A stretch of DNA of 64,000 nucleotides, from assembly GCF_013114835.1 (NCBI RefSeq), contig NZ_JAAVLW010000004.1:62001-126000 (forward strand), written 5' to 3'. Numbering within the stretch: the first letter of the stretch is position 1; each line of letters begins with the position of its first letter. The notes under the pieces are model-generated. The model was given only the letters and a program-made list of their open reading frames with translations, ran no database searches and was not told where the DNA came from. Position numbers and translations under genes: made by a program. Shown here in pieces: positions 55,580 through 64,000 of the stretch. The stretch comes from Bradyrhizobium archetypum. Lineage in GTDB: Bacteria > Pseudomonadota > Alphaproteobacteria > Rhizobiales > Xanthobacteraceae.

Positions 55580-56557
55580 TCACCTTGCCGTAATGCTCGC
55601 TGATCGAATTATCTCTGCGTATTTTTCGGTTTCTTGGGCGATAAACTTCTCGAATTGTGCCGGTGGACCTGGCATTGGAATCGCACCGAGCTCTGCGAGT
55701 CTTGTCTTGATGCCGGCGTCCTTCAGCGCTTCGTTGATCTCCTGGTTCAGCTTTTCGACGATGACCTCTGGCGTTCCCCTGGGTGCGCCCATGCCGAACC
55801 ACGATCCTGCCTCGTAGCGAGGCACAGTATCGGCCGCGACCGCGACATCTGGCAGGTTCGCGGACCTGGTCGGCGTCGTCACCGCCAGAGGGATGAGCGT
55901 GCCTGCTTTGATGTGCGCGATGGACGAGGGCATTGGATCGAACATGGCTTGGATGCTGCCGTTCAAAAGATCGGCAAGGGCGGGTGCCGAGCCCAAATAG
56001 GGTATCAGCGTCAAGTCGATGCCTGCCATCGTCTTGAACAGTTCGATGGCAATGTGCTGTGGCGTGCCTTGGCCCGCAAATCCCACCTTGATCTTTCCGG
56101 GATTGGCCTTCGCATAGGCGATGAACTCCGAGACCGTCCTGACCGGAACGGAGGGATGCACCTCGATGACAAGGGGAACGCGGTATAGCCCAGCGACCGG
56201 CGTGATATCGCGTTCAAAACTGAAATCGATGGCCTCAAACAGCGTCGTATTTATCGTGTTGACCGGCCCGCAAATGAGAAGCGTATGCCCATCGGGCTCT
56301 GCCCTGACGACCGACCTGGTCGCGGCATTTCCGCTTTCGCCCGGCTGATTGTCGACCACGAACGGCTGGCCGAATCGTTGTGACAGCCACGGCGCAACGA
56401 GCCGGCCAGCGATATCGACCGGCCCGCCGGCGGGAAATCCGACGAGAAGTCGCACCGATCGTGATGGATAGATTTGAGCCGTAGCGATGCCGGGCAAGAC
56501 TGGCGCCGCCATCGCGGCCAACGTCAGTCGCAAGAATTCTCGCCGTCGCAAATGCAT
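55580..56557 (-). CDS. Bug-type tripartite tricarboxylate transporter substrate-binding protein
   Basis: 325 residues. Twin-arginine signal (RRREFLRLTLAAMAAP...ATAQ), then YPSRSVRLLVGFPAGGPVD and FGQPFVVDNQPG, the Bug/TctC signatures, and GSWFGMGAPRGTP near the end. It should bind a carboxylate in the periplasm. No tctA/tctB genes lie here, so it is one of the many orphan Bug proteins. ATG at 56557 with GGAGG upstream. Divergent LysR gene is the probable regulator. Confidence 0.92.
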   Translation of the reverse strand: MHLRRREFLRLTLAAMAAPVLPGIATAQIYPSRSVRLLVGFPAGGPVDIAGRLVAPWLSQRFGQPFVVDNQPGESGNAATRSVVRAEPDGHTLLICGPVNTINTTLFEAIDFSFERDITPVAGLYRVPLVIEVHPSVPVRTVSEFIAYAKANPGKIKVGFAGQGTPQHIAIELFKTMAGIDLTLIPYLGSAPALADLLNGSIQAMFDPMPSSIAHIKAGTLIPLAVTTPTRSANLPDVAVAADTVPRYEAGSWFGMGAPRGTPEVIVEKLNQEINEALKDAGIKTRLAELGAIPMPGPPAQFEKFIAQETEKYAEIIRSASITAR

Positions 56558-56604
56558 ATCATCCTCCGTGCCAGAGACATCCAAATAAAGATTTGTCAGG
56601 CCTT

Positions 56605-56620
56605 AAGCCATGATATGCTT
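56605..56620. promoter_or_regulatory. Candidate LysR operator
   Basis: AAGC-N8-GCTT inverted repeat in the 88-nt gap between the divergent Bug and LysR genes; LysR proteins usually bind short dyads in such gaps. Inference only. Confidence 0.3.
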
Positions 56621-56645
56621 GGAGTGATTACGATACTTTTTGGGT

Positions 56646-57557
56646 ATGCCAGTGAACTTGCAACGCCTTAGGTATTTCATTGCGGTCGCGGAGGCCGGGC
56701 ATATCACTCGCGCCGCCGAGCGGCTCGACATGCAGCAGCCTCCTCTCAGCCGACAGATCAGTCTGATAGAGCGGGAGCTGAACGTTCAGCTTTTTCGTCG
56801 CTTGCCCCGCGGCGTCGAGTTGACCAGCGCGGGACAGGCGCTATTCCGCGAAGGCAAGGCGCTGCTGGCTCTGCTTGATCGCGCGCTCGAAACAACTCGC
56901 CGTGCCGCGCGTGGAGAACAGGGCACTCTCCGCGTCGGCGTTGCACCTACGGCGCCTTTCAATCCACTGGTCCCAGTTGCCATCCGCACTTTTCGCGCAG
57001 GCTTTCCGATGGTTTCTCTGGTTTTGCAAGAAGGGTTGAGCAACGAGATCGTGGCACAGTTCGAGAATGAACAGATGGACGTCGCATTCGTGCGTGCGCC
57101 CCAACTCCACGCGGATGGCGTCCTCGTCACTCCGCTTCAGGAGGAGCCGCTGGTCGCGGCGTTGCCAAGCCGCCACGCGATGGCGACAAGCAGATCGAAG
57201 GTCGTGCCGTTAAAGAGTTTGGCGAATGACCCGTTCATCATGATCGGTCCGCCGGGTACTGGCTTGCATGATGAGACTGTCGCGGCGTGCCGAGAGGCCG
57301 GATTTGTTCCGCGTCTTGGCCAGCCTACGCCACGAATTACGTCGACGCTTGGCCTGATCGCGGCCGGCTTGGGTATCGCTCTCGTGCCGTCGACCATGCA
57401 GAGCGTACGCATGGCCGGGGTCGTTTATCGGCGCCTGCGTGAGACCGCTCCGAAGGCATTCCTTGGGCTAGCCTGGCGGCGAGACGACCCCTCGCCGGTG
57501 CTCAAGCAGTTTATCAATGTGGTTCGCAGTGAGGCAAAGCGACGCTCGGCGGTGTGA
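56646..57557 (+). CDS. LysR-family transcriptional regulator
   Basis: 303 residues. N-terminal helix-turn-helix (LRYFIAVAEAGHITRAAERL, QPPLSRQISLIEREL, VELTSAGQALFREG) and a periplasmic-binding-like effector domain (GTLRVGVAPTAPFNPLVPV; ITSTLGLIAAGLGIALVPST). Similar to the CatR/BenM-like branch. ATG at 56646 (MPVNLQRL). Divergently transcribed from the Bug gene 88 nt away, hence probably its activator. Confidence 0.93.
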   Translation: MPVNLQRLRYFIAVAEAGHITRAAERLDMQQPPLSRQISLIERELNVQLFRRLPRGVELTSAGQALFREGKALLALLDRALETTRRAARGEQGTLRVGVAPTAPFNPLVPVAIRTFRAGFPMVSLVLQEGLSNEIVAQFENEQMDVAFVRAPQLHADGVLVTPLQEEPLVAALPSRHAMATSRSKVVPLKSLANDPFIMIGPPGTGLHDETVAACREAGFVPRLGQPTPRITSTLGLIAAGLGIALVPSTMQSVRMAGVVYRRLRETAPKAFLGLAWRRDDPSPVLKQFINVVRSEAKRRSAV

Positions 57558-57714
57558 TTTGATCTCTTCACTGGTGCCGAGTTGCAGTCAGGGAACCCGG
57601 GTTGCCGACCTGCGGTTTGTGCCCAGACAATGCCATGAACTTGAACAAGCCTGTCACAGCTTCGCGCATCACGCAAAGCGATCCAAATCGATTTGCTCGA
57701 ACGAAGGGGTGGAC

Positions 57715-58143
57715 ATGAAGTATGGGACGGGAATCCTTGCGGCCATTCTGCTATTCCTGAATGGGTCAGAGGCAAGTTCTGCAGTACGCATCGCGAATGA
57801 TCGAGGCGGTCTGATCGCGACTTACATCGTTAAATACCAGCGTCTGGCCTCATCGGGCGAATCCGTGGTCATCGACGGTCTCTGTGCCTCGGCATGCACC
57901 ATGGTCCTCAGCGCGCTGCCTCGCGACAAAATCTGCGTAACTTCGCGCGCGGCGCTCGGCTTCCATGCGGCCTGGAACTACGGCGCCAATGGTCGCGCCT
58001 TCACCGATCCCGAAGCAACCTTCATGCTGTACTCGACCTATCCGACGCCGGTGCGCCGCTGGATCACTCGCAGGGGCGGTCTGACTCCTCACACGATCTT
58101 TCTGAGCGGAAAGCCGCTGCAGGAGATGTATCGACCGTGCTGA
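57715..58143 (+). CDS. Secreted protein with a ClpP/crotonase-like signature
   Basis: 142 residues. Signal peptide MKYGTGILAAILLFLNGSEA. Mature part: NDRGGLIATYIVKYQRLASS, GESVVIDGLCASACTMVLS and AALGFHAAWNYG. The GGxxxxY ... SGExVVIDGxCxSACT pattern with a Ser in the nucleophile position and a later His resembles ClpP/SppA-like serine hydrolases, but the protein is short and I know no tested member. The frame is open upstream to 57517, without similarity. Confidence 0.72.
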   Translation: MKYGTGILAAILLFLNGSEASSAVRIANDRGGLIATYIVKYQRLASSGESVVIDGLCASACTMVLSALPRDKICVTSRAALGFHAAWNYGANGRAFTDPEATFMLYSTYPTPVRRWITRRGGLTPHTIFLSGKPLQEMYRPC

Positions 58144-58247
58144 TCAGTCACGCGGTACTAACGAGCTTCTATCCAACGCCCTTGGGTTCCGGGAAATATC
58201 GGGCTGACGTCGCGCCGAACCGGCCCTTCTGGCCTTTCAGGCGGATG

Positions 58248-58366
58248 CGCGTCCGATGACAGGCTCCGCGACGAAGCAATCCATGCATTCCCTTGTGGCG
58301 AGATGGATTGCTTCCGCCTTCGCTCTTCGAGCTGCGGCGGACAAGTCGCTTCGCGCGCAATGACAG
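58248..58366. repeat. Dispersed repeat, family C copy 2
   Basis: GCGCGTCCGATGACAGGCTC, GACGAAGCAATCCATGCAT and GAGATGGATTGCTTCCGCC ... CGCGCAATGAC: the C hairpin with an altered left arm. Copy 1 is at 30832-30949. Confidence 0.72.
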
Positions 58367-58373
58367 TCGGCGT

Positions 58374-61328
58374 TTACCTCTTCTTCCACCCACCCCTATG
58401 TCCCGGCGCGCCGCCGCTTGACCGCGGCGCGGGCCCGAACTCCGGTCCTGACTCGCGCGAGTTGGTCGGCTGGAAGATCTTGCTGCCGCTGCCCAACTCG
58501 GGCTTGCGCGGCTTTGCCGCGTCGGGGCGGTAGGGCAGGGATTCCGGGCCGGCCATTTCGTCGAGATGGGGTTTGTGGATTTTTGAGGGACTGCCGCTGC
58601 GGCTCACCCCACCTCGACCGCCTGCGGCGGTCGACCCTCCCCCTGCAAGGGAGGGTGAAGAGGCGCTGCGCTTCTTCATGGCGCTGACGGGGAGGTTGGC
58701 GGCATCACCATATTTCCTGGTGCCCGCATAGGCGCCGGCCTGTCTCTGCACGGCGCGCTGCTTCGCCGTGGGATCGTCGACTACGGCCATCTCCGTCGCG
58801 CGCAGGCGTTTGACTTCGTCGCGCAGCCTTGCCGCTTCCTCAAAGTTCAAATCGGCGGCGGCTTCGCGCATTCTCGTTTCGAGGTCGTTCAGCACGGCCT
58901 CGAAATTGTGGCCGATCGAGATGACGTCGTCGGCCATGCCGCCGTCGCCGATTTCGACCAGGACGTGGTCGCGCTCGTAGACGGAGTTGAGGATGTCGCC
59001 GATCGATTTCTTCACGCTCTCCGGCGTGATGCCATTGGCCTCATTGTACTCGACCTGCTTCTCGCGGCGGCGGTTGGTCTCGGCGATGGCGCGCTCCATC
59101 GAGCCCGTCATCTGGTCGGCATAGAGAATCACCTTGCCGTCGACGTTGCGCGCAGCGCGGCCGATGGTCTGGATCAGCGAGGTCTCGCTGCGCAAAAAGC
59201 CTTCCTTGTCGGCGTCGAGGATCGCGACCAGCGCGCATTCGGGAATGTCGAGGCCCTCGCGCAGGAGGTTGATGCCGACCAGCGCGTCGAACGCGCCGAG
59301 GCGCAGATCCCGGATGATCTCGATGCGCTCGATGGTGTCGATGTCGCTGTGCATGTAACGGACGCGGATGCCCTGCTCGTGCAAATATTCGGTGAGGTCT
59401 TCCGCCATCCGTTTCGTCAGCACCGTGATCAGCGAGCGGTAGCCGGCCGCGGCGGTGGCGCGGACTTCGCCGACGAGATCGTCGACCTGCGTGCGCGCCG
59501 GTCGAATATCCACGGGAGGATCGATGAGGCCGGTCGGGCGGATCACCTGCTCGACGAACACGCCGCCGCTTTCGTTGAGCTCCCAGCCGCCCGGCGTCGC
59601 CGACACTGCGACCGTCTGCGGGCGCATCATGTCCCACTCCTCGAACCGCAGCGGACGGTTGTCCATGCAGGAGGGCAGGCGGAAGCCGTATTCGGCAAGC
59701 GTCGCCTTGCGGCGGAAGTCGCCGCGGAACATGCCGCCGATCTGCGGCACGGTGACATGGCTTTCGTCGGCGAACACCAGCGCGTTGTCGGGCACGTATT
59801 CGAACAGCGTCGGCGGCGGCTCGCCGGGGCGGCGCCCGGTGAGGTAGCGCGAATAGTTCTCGATGCCGGCGCAGCTACCGGTCGCTTCCATCATTTCGAG
59901 GTCGAAGGTGGTGCGCTGCTCCAGCCGCTGCGCTTCGAGCAAACGGCCCTGGTTGTTGAGCTCGTCGAGCCGCAGCTTCAGTTCTGACTTGATCGACTTG
60001 ATCGCCTGCACCAGGGTCGGGCGCGGCGTCACATAGTGCGAATTGGCGTAGATCTTGATGAATTCGAGATCGTCCTGCTTGTGGCCGGTGAGCGGATCGA
60101 ATTCCTCGATATTTTCCACGGTGTCGCCGAACAGGTTCACGCGCCAGGCGCGGTCCTCATAGTGCGCCGGGAAGATGTCGATGACGTCGCCGCGCACGCG
60201 AAAAGTGCCGCGGGTGAAATCGGCCTGCGTGCGCTTGTACTGCAGCGCCACGAGATCGGCGATCAACTGCCGCTGGTCGATGCGCTCGCCCTTCTTCAGC
60301 GCAAAGGTCATCGCGGTGTAGGTCTCGACCGAGCCGATACCGTAGATGCAGGAGACGGAAGCTACGATGATGACGTCGTCGCGCTCGAGCAGCGCACGCG
60401 TTGCCGAGTGGCGCATGCGGTCGATCTGCTCGTTGATCGACGAGTCTTTTTCGATATAGGTGTCGGTGCGCGGGACGTAGGCTTCGGGCTGGTAGTAGTC
60501 GTAATAGCTGACGAAATACTCGACCGCATTGTCGGGAAAGAAGTTCTTGAACTCGCCGTAGAGCTGGGCGGCCAGCGTCTTGTTCGGCGCGAGAATCAGG
60601 GCAGGGCGCTGCGTCGCCTCGATCACCTTGGCCATGGTGTAGGTCTTGCCGGAGCCGGTGACGCCGAGCAGCACCTGGGTCCGGTCGTTGCGGTTGATGC
60701 CCTCGACCAGTTCGGCGATCGCGGTCGGCTGGTCGCCCTTCGGCTGGTATTCGGACTTGATCTCGAAGCGCACGCCGCCTTCGGATTTTTCCGGGCGTGG
60801 CGGCCGGTGCGGTGTCCACACCTTCATCGAGCCGTCGTCTTTACGGAATTCCGGGCGGCCGTCGCGGATCAGGCTCTCCAGCGCCTCGGCGGTCGCCTTG
60901 ACGCCGAGCGATTCCATCTTGTTGCGCGGCGGGCGAGCGAGCGCTTCCTCATCGTCTTCGGCGGTGGGCAGGCCGAGCTGGCGCGCAAGCTCAGGGTCGA
61001 GGGTCGGGATGCTGGCCGCGGTGCCGTAGTTGGCTTGGGGGGCTTCGTCGAGGCCGCGTCCGGCATCGCGTTTGGCGAGGTCATCGCCCGTCCCCTTGGT
61101 CGAAGCGCGCGCGCGATGCGCCGCCGCCTCGCCGCCAGCGCGGCGGTCCCAGGAATTGTCGGGCGGAGGCTGCAGGCCAGTGCCGGAACCGGTGCCGGCG
61201 TCACCGCGGTTGATCGCGGGATTGAGCAGTTCCGCAAGCGTCGGCCCGATCGGCTGAATGTCGGGCCGATGCGCCTTGGATTTGGGGGCTTTGCCTGATT
61301 TTTTGGGAGCGTCTGGTTTCTTCGCCAT
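58374..61328 (-). CDS. uvrB: Excinuclease ABC subunit B
   Basis: 984 residues, against about 670 in E. coli. Damage-binding helicase-like subunit of nucleotide excision repair. Walker A is [14 protein letters not shown], beta-hairpin [19 protein letters not shown]-like [11 protein letters not shown], motif [11 protein letters not shown], and the UVR motif [14 protein letters not shown] that binds UvrC. An N-terminal extension of about 190 residues is low-complexity. After the UVR motif a family D repeat is read in frame (about residues 890-909) within a Ser/Gly/Pro tail. ATG at 61328. Confidence 0.97.
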   Translation of the reverse strand: MAKKPDAPKKSGKAPKSKAHRPDIQPIGPTLAELLNPAINRGDAGTGSGTGLQPPPDNSWDRRAGGEAAAHRARASTKGTGDDLAKRDAGRGLDEAPQANYGTAASIPTLDPELARQLGLPTAEDDEEALARPPRNKMESLGVKATAEALESLIRDGRPEFRKDDGSMKVWTPHRPPRPEKSEGGVRFEIKSEYQPKGDQPTAIAELVEGINRNDRTQVLLGVTGSGKTYTMAKVIEATQRPALILAPNKTLAAQLYGEFKNFFPDNAVEYFVSYYDYYQPEAYVPRTDTYIEKDSSINEQIDRMRHSATRALLERDDVIIVASVSCIYGIGSVETYTAMTFALKKGERIDQRQLIADLVALQYKRTQADFTRGTFRVRGDVIDIFPAHYEDRAWRVNLFGDTVENIEEFDPLTGHKQDDLEFIKIYANSHYVTPRPTLVQAIKSIKSELKLRLDELNNQGRLLEAQRLEQRTTFDLEMMEATGSCAGIENYSRYLTGRRPGEPPPTLFEYVPDNALVFADESHVTVPQIGGMFRGDFRRKATLAEYGFRLPSCMDNRPLRFEEWDMMRPQTVAVSATPGGWELNESGGVFVEQVIRPTGLIDPPVDIRPARTQVDDLVGEVRATAAAGYRSLITVLTKRMAEDLTEYLHEQGIRVRYMHSDIDTIERIEIIRDLRLGAFDALVGINLLREGLDIPECALVAILDADKEGFLRSETSLIQTIGRAARNVDGKVILYADQMTGSMERAIAETNRRREKQVEYNEANGITPESVKKSIGDILNSVYERDHVLVEIGDGGMADDVISIGHNFEAVLNDLETRMREAAADLNFEEAARLRDEVKRLRATEMAVVDDPTAKQRAVQRQAGAYAGTRKYGDAANLPVSAMKKRSASSPSLAGGGSTAAGGRGGVSRSGSPSKIHKPHLDEMAGPESLPYRPDAAKPRKPELGSGSKIFQPTNSRESGPEFGPAPRSSGGAPGHRGGWKKR
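58600..58662. repeat. Dispersed repeat, family D copy 2, inside uvrB
   Basis: The reverse complement reads CACCCTCCCTTGCAGGGGGA, GGGTCGACCGCCGCAGG and GGTGGGGTGAGCC, matching the family D copy at 37880. It is read in the uvrB frame as a Gly/Ser/Ala-rich segment. Confidence 0.85.
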
Positions 61329-61443
61329 GCGGCGAATATGGGACGAGTCAGCCGGTGAGAAAAGGGCAAATGGCCGCGCGAACGGGCGCGCTGTCGTGTG
61401 TCAGCAGATGTCAGCAGACGCGAGTTCGGAACCGTTACACGCC

Positions 61444-61845
61444 TCAGGCGCGAAGGTCGTCATTGTCAGCCCTGACCGGCGCGTTCTTGACGATGTCGAG
61501 ATGAATCCTGCCGCAGCGCGTGCAGCGCATGGTCCAGTATTCGGCACCGGCGCGGCCGGGAATGATGCGCAGCACCGCGAGCGCAGCGCTGCAATGCGGG
61601 CAGGTCGAGAGGAGCGGCGTGGCCTGCAGGGTCTGTTCGGGAGAGGGAACGGAGATTCGGCCAGGCAGCGCGCCGGCCGCGTCTATGGATTCGTGAGCCG
61701 CGGGCCGAAACGGTCGATATGGGCTTTTGCGTCCGCAATCGCCGCTTCCGGATTCGACCACGCGAAACCGACTTCGAGGGTCGGGAACGCCATGCCATCG
61801 ATCACCACCGGCGCCTGATCGGCCCGTTGAATCCTGGCGTGCCAT
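61444..61845 (-). CDS. Small zinc-ribbon-like protein, start uncertain
   Basis: Only the last 50 residues look like protein: LLSTCPHCSAALAVLRIIPG then RCTRCGRIHLDIVKN, two CxxC pairs that would bind one zinc. The earlier part of the frame overlaps the neighbouring 61683 gene in another frame and is probably not translated; a non-ATG start near 61660 is likely. Function unknown. Confidence 0.45.
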   Translation of the reverse strand: MARQDSTGRSGAGGDRWHGVPDPRSRFRVVESGSGDCGRKSPYRPFRPAAHESIDAAGALPGRISVPSPEQTLQATPLLSTCPHCSAALAVLRIIPGRAGAEYWTMRCTRCGRIHLDIVKNAPVRADNDDLRA

Positions 61846-61895
61846 AGCCCTCTTCCTGCTTCGAACGACTGAATTTCAAAGCCGCCATAGATCAT
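61683..61895 (-). CDS. Small hypothetical protein
   Basis: 70 residues from ATG 61895: IYGGFEIQSFEAGRGLWHAR, then VVIDGMAFPTLEVGFAWSNP and AIADAKAHIDRF. Compact alpha/beta composition without signal peptide. It matches my memory of small conserved Bradyrhizobium proteins, but I cannot name a family. Upstream of and overlapping the zinc-ribbon frame. Confidence 0.68.
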   Translation of the reverse strand: MIYGGFEIQSFEAGRGLWHARIQRADQAPVVIDGMAFPTLEVGFAWSNPEAAIADAKAHIDRFGPRLTNP

Positions 61896-62139
61896 GGCGC
61901 GTCTCCCGGAATTACCCATGGGGCGAGGAGAGCACGGTGCGGCGAAGGCAGATGTGAAGGGTTTCACATGTCGCCAAGGTTTTTTTGGACAAATCGGCTG
62001 TCATCGCCCGCGAATGCGAATGCTGGCGATCCAATATTCCAGAGCCGTCGCGGTTTCATCACTGCTGCCGCGGCATACTGGATACCCCGCTTTCGCGTAT
62101 GAGGTCGTGTTTGGGTTGCGAGCGCCGAAAAACGGAAAA

Positions 62140-63360
62140 TCACCGCCGCGCCAGAATATGATCCGCCAGCACGGCGGCGTCGTCGCCGACGCCGGAAAGA
62201 AACGAAGAGCTCATTTTCGACAGCCATTGCAGGCCGAGGAAATACAGCCCGGGCACGGCCGAGATGCCGTTGCGGTGGATCGCTTCGCCGCGCGCGTCCA
62301 GCACCGGCAGATCGATCCAGCCGAAATCGACGCCATAACCGGTAGCCCAGATGATCGACGTGATGCCTTCCGCGGCCAGGTCGAGGCGGCGGATCGGCGC
62401 GGCGATGCACGGCGGCTCGGGCAACGTCACGCGGGCGCCGGCATCTTCGGGCAGTTCCAGCCGCCGCCGTTTGACATATTCATCGACGGTATCGAGGAAC
62501 GTGGTGTAGGAGACATCGCCGTCGGCAAGACTCTTGTCGAGCCCCGGCGCGATGTCGATTGCACCATCATGCGCGGCCTCGAGACGTCCGAGCAAGACCA
62601 TGCCGCGGGCGGCGAAGTCGCGGAAATCAATGGTGCGGCCGCCATAGGCGCCTGAAATCACCGGGCCGAGGCGTGCGGGCCCGCGCTCCTCCGGCGTGAT
62701 CTGGTCGAGCTGCATTTCAGCGAGCCACCAGATCAGGTCGCGGCTGCGGTAGCGGCGCGGCAGGCGGCGGTGCCGTGCGATAGAAAGATAGACGCGCCGG
62801 CCCGCCTGCAGCAATTCCTCCGCGATCTGCGCGCCCGACGCGCCGCCGCCGGCTACCAGGACCGCGCCCGGCGGAAGCTGCTCGGGATTCTTGTAGGCCG
62901 CGGCGTGGACCTGAAACACAGAAAGCTCGCGCAACACGTCCGGGATAACGCCGCGCTGATAGGGACCGGTGGCGACCACGACATTATCGGCCTCGATGCT
63001 GCCGCCGGTGGTCTCGGCGACGAAGCGCCCGCCGTCGCGCTGCGATAGCCGCGTTACCTCGACGCCGCAGCGGACCGGCGGCTCGACGAACGCGGCATAA
63101 TCCTCGATGTATCGGATGATGGTGTCGGTATCTGAAAAGGCATCGGGATCGCTGTGCGGAAACGGAAAGTCCGGCAGCCGCACCGACCAGTTCGGAAACT
63201 GGAATTTCAATCCGTCCCAGCGTTCGCTGCGCCAGCGTTCGGCGATCCGGTGGCGCTCAAGCACCAGATGCGGCAGTCCGCGCTGCTTGAGGCGATGGCT
63301 CATCACGAGGCCGGCCTGGCCACCGCCGATCACGAGTGTTTGCGTTATTTCATCCGGCAT
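62140..63360 (-). CDS. Flavin-dependent monooxygenase (FMO/YUC type)
   Basis: 406 residues. N-terminal FAD-binding motif VIGGGQAGLVMSHRL, NADPH-binding VAGGGASGAQIAEEL, and IIWATGYGVDFGWIDLP, equivalent to the ATGY motif of the FMO family. WDGLKFQFPNWSVRLP is typical of the bacterial group similar to CzcO. It oxygenates a nucleophilic N, S or ketone; substrate unknown. ATG at 63360; the LysR gene upstream overlaps it by 11 nt, so the two share a transcript. Confidence 0.93.
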   Translation of the reverse strand: MPDEITQTLVIGGGQAGLVMSHRLKQRGLPHLVLERHRIAERWRSERWDGLKFQFPNWSVRLPDFPFPHSDPDAFSDTDTIIRYIEDYAAFVEPPVRCGVEVTRLSQRDGGRFVAETTGGSIEADNVVVATGPYQRGVIPDVLRELSVFQVHAAAYKNPEQLPPGAVLVAGGGASGAQIAEELLQAGRRVYLSIARHRRLPRRYRSRDLIWWLAEMQLDQITPEERGPARLGPVISGAYGGRTIDFRDFAARGMVLLGRLEAAHDGAIDIAPGLDKSLADGDVSYTTFLDTVDEYVKRRRLELPEDAGARVTLPEPPCIAAPIRRLDLAAEGITSIIWATGYGVDFGWIDLPVLDARGEAIHRNGISAVPGLYFLGLQWLSKMSSSFLSGVGDDAAVLADHILARR

Positions 63361-64000
63361 GTCTGTGGCCCCTGCGGTGCGTGGCGGGTTCTGCCGCCGC
63401 GCGAATGATCCAGCGCCGGAACGCGGCGAAATCGCGCTGCCCCGTACTGAAGCCGCGATAGACCAGATACCAGCGCATGCCTTTCGGCACGCTTAACGCA
63501 AATGGCGCGACCAGCCGGCCGGCGGCGAGGTCGTCGTCGATATAGGGCCGGATGCCCATGGCAATGCCGAGGCCGTCGACCGCGGCCTGCAACGCCTGGC
63601 CGTAAAATTCGAACTCCGTTCCGCGCGCGGTGATGCGGGCGGCGCCGGCGGCCTCGAGCCATGCCGGCCAGTCATCGGGCGAATGCGCCACCCGCAGCAG
63701 GGCAGGTCCCTTGAGGTCGGCCGGACGCTTGAGTGCGTTCGCCAGGCGCGGCGCGCACACCGGCAGCAAATCGGCAGCGAACAGCGGCTCAGCGATCAGG
63801 CCGGGCCATTCGCCGTCGCCGAGCTTGATGCCGCAGCTCCAGTCCTCGCCGAACGGCACCGCGGCGCCGCCGGTGGTGATGCGAACGTCGATGTCGGGCT
63901 CCTCTTTGCGGAAATCCGCCAGACGCGGGATCAGCCACTTCATCGCAAAGGTCGGACCGACGCCGATGGTCAGCACGCGGACGCTGGCAGGCGCGGTGAC
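63350..64000 (-). CDS. LysR-family regulator (GcvA-like), N-terminus outside window
   Basis: The last 215 residues or so of a LysR regulator; open frame to the window edge, where the helix-turn-helix would begin. TIGVGPTFAMKWLIPRLADF, IDVRITTGG, and AVDGLGIAMGIRPYIDDDLA mark the GcvA-like effector domain. Stop overlaps the monooxygenase start by 11 nt, an unusual order in which the regulator precedes and is co-transcribed with its likely target. Confidence 0.9.
   Translation of the reverse strand, partial: VTAPASVRVLTIGVGPTFAMKWLIPRLADFRKEEPDIDVRITTGGAAVPFGEDWSCGIKLGDGEWPGLIAEPLFAADLLPVCAPRLANALKRPADLKGPALLRVAHSPDDWPAWLEAAGAARITARGTEFEFYGQALQAAVDGLGIAMGIRPYIDDDLAAGRLVAPFALSVPKGMRWYLVYRGFSTGQRDFAAFRRWIIRAAAEPATHRRGHRHAG

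Overview
The window looks like chromosomal DNA from a high-G+C alphaproteobacterium of the Bradyrhizobium / Nitrobacteraceae type. Three things point there: the flavour of the proteins (RibH2-type lumazine synthase behind an FMN riboswitch, UvrB and UvrC with long N-terminal extensions, a PetP/PetR-like MarR-regulator pair), the density of small inverted-repeat elements between genes, and several small conserved proteins without names. No rRNA, tRNA, CRISPR array, prophage or complete insertion sequence was recognised.

Layout. 1-18.4 kb: partial ileS, an acetyltransferase and ribF, a CheY-type receiver, a HAD-IIA hydrolase, a degenerate EAL protein, an omega-aminotransferase, then prmB-moaE-moaD-pgsA-uvrC on the minus strand; next a small outer-membrane barrel protein, a decayed methyltransferase, a cold-shock protein, rlmJ, RNase T2 and small secreted proteins. 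18.5-27.1 kb: a MarR / response regulator / histidine kinase operon on the minus strand, then two consecutive branched-chain aminotransferase genes (the second frameshifted), hisS, a tautomerase, a frameshifted thioesterase and proC. 27.2-33.9 kb: a YbjN-like protein, a large GT-C-like membrane protein, FMN riboswitch plus ribH, an SDR, prs and a lipoprotein. 33.9-42.4 kb: pgeF-midA-lgt, a dienelactone hydrolase, ubiK-like, rplY-pth-ychF, a DUF4282 protein and two MaoC hydratase genes.

42.5-58.4 kb is more accessory. It holds several lineage-restricted small or secreted proteins, an NTF2-like and a VOC protein, a truncated secreted protein, and then a tight three-gene plus-strand operon: a catalase-fold protein, an uncharacterised 238-residue protein and a DyP peroxidase. 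It meets a 1073-residue cyclase/AAA/tetratricopeptide regulator head-on. An L,D-transpeptidase with two YkuD-like modules, a Bug-type binding protein divergent from a LysR gene, and a small secreted protein with a ClpP-like look follow. 58.4-64 kb: uvrB, two small hypothetical genes, a flavin monooxygenase and a partial LysR gene.

Main points for a second look: (1) at least seven families of dispersed inverted repeats, one copy of which reads in frame through the C-terminal linker of UvrB; (2) two single-event frameshifts (second ilvE-like gene and a thioesterase) and several gene remnants; (3) the catalase / unknown / DyP operon, where the catalase has lost the usual distal Asn and the unknown protein has no assigned role; (4) a perfect palindrome lying over the start codon of the MarR gene; (5) probable loss of catalysis in an EAL domain and a class III cyclase domain.
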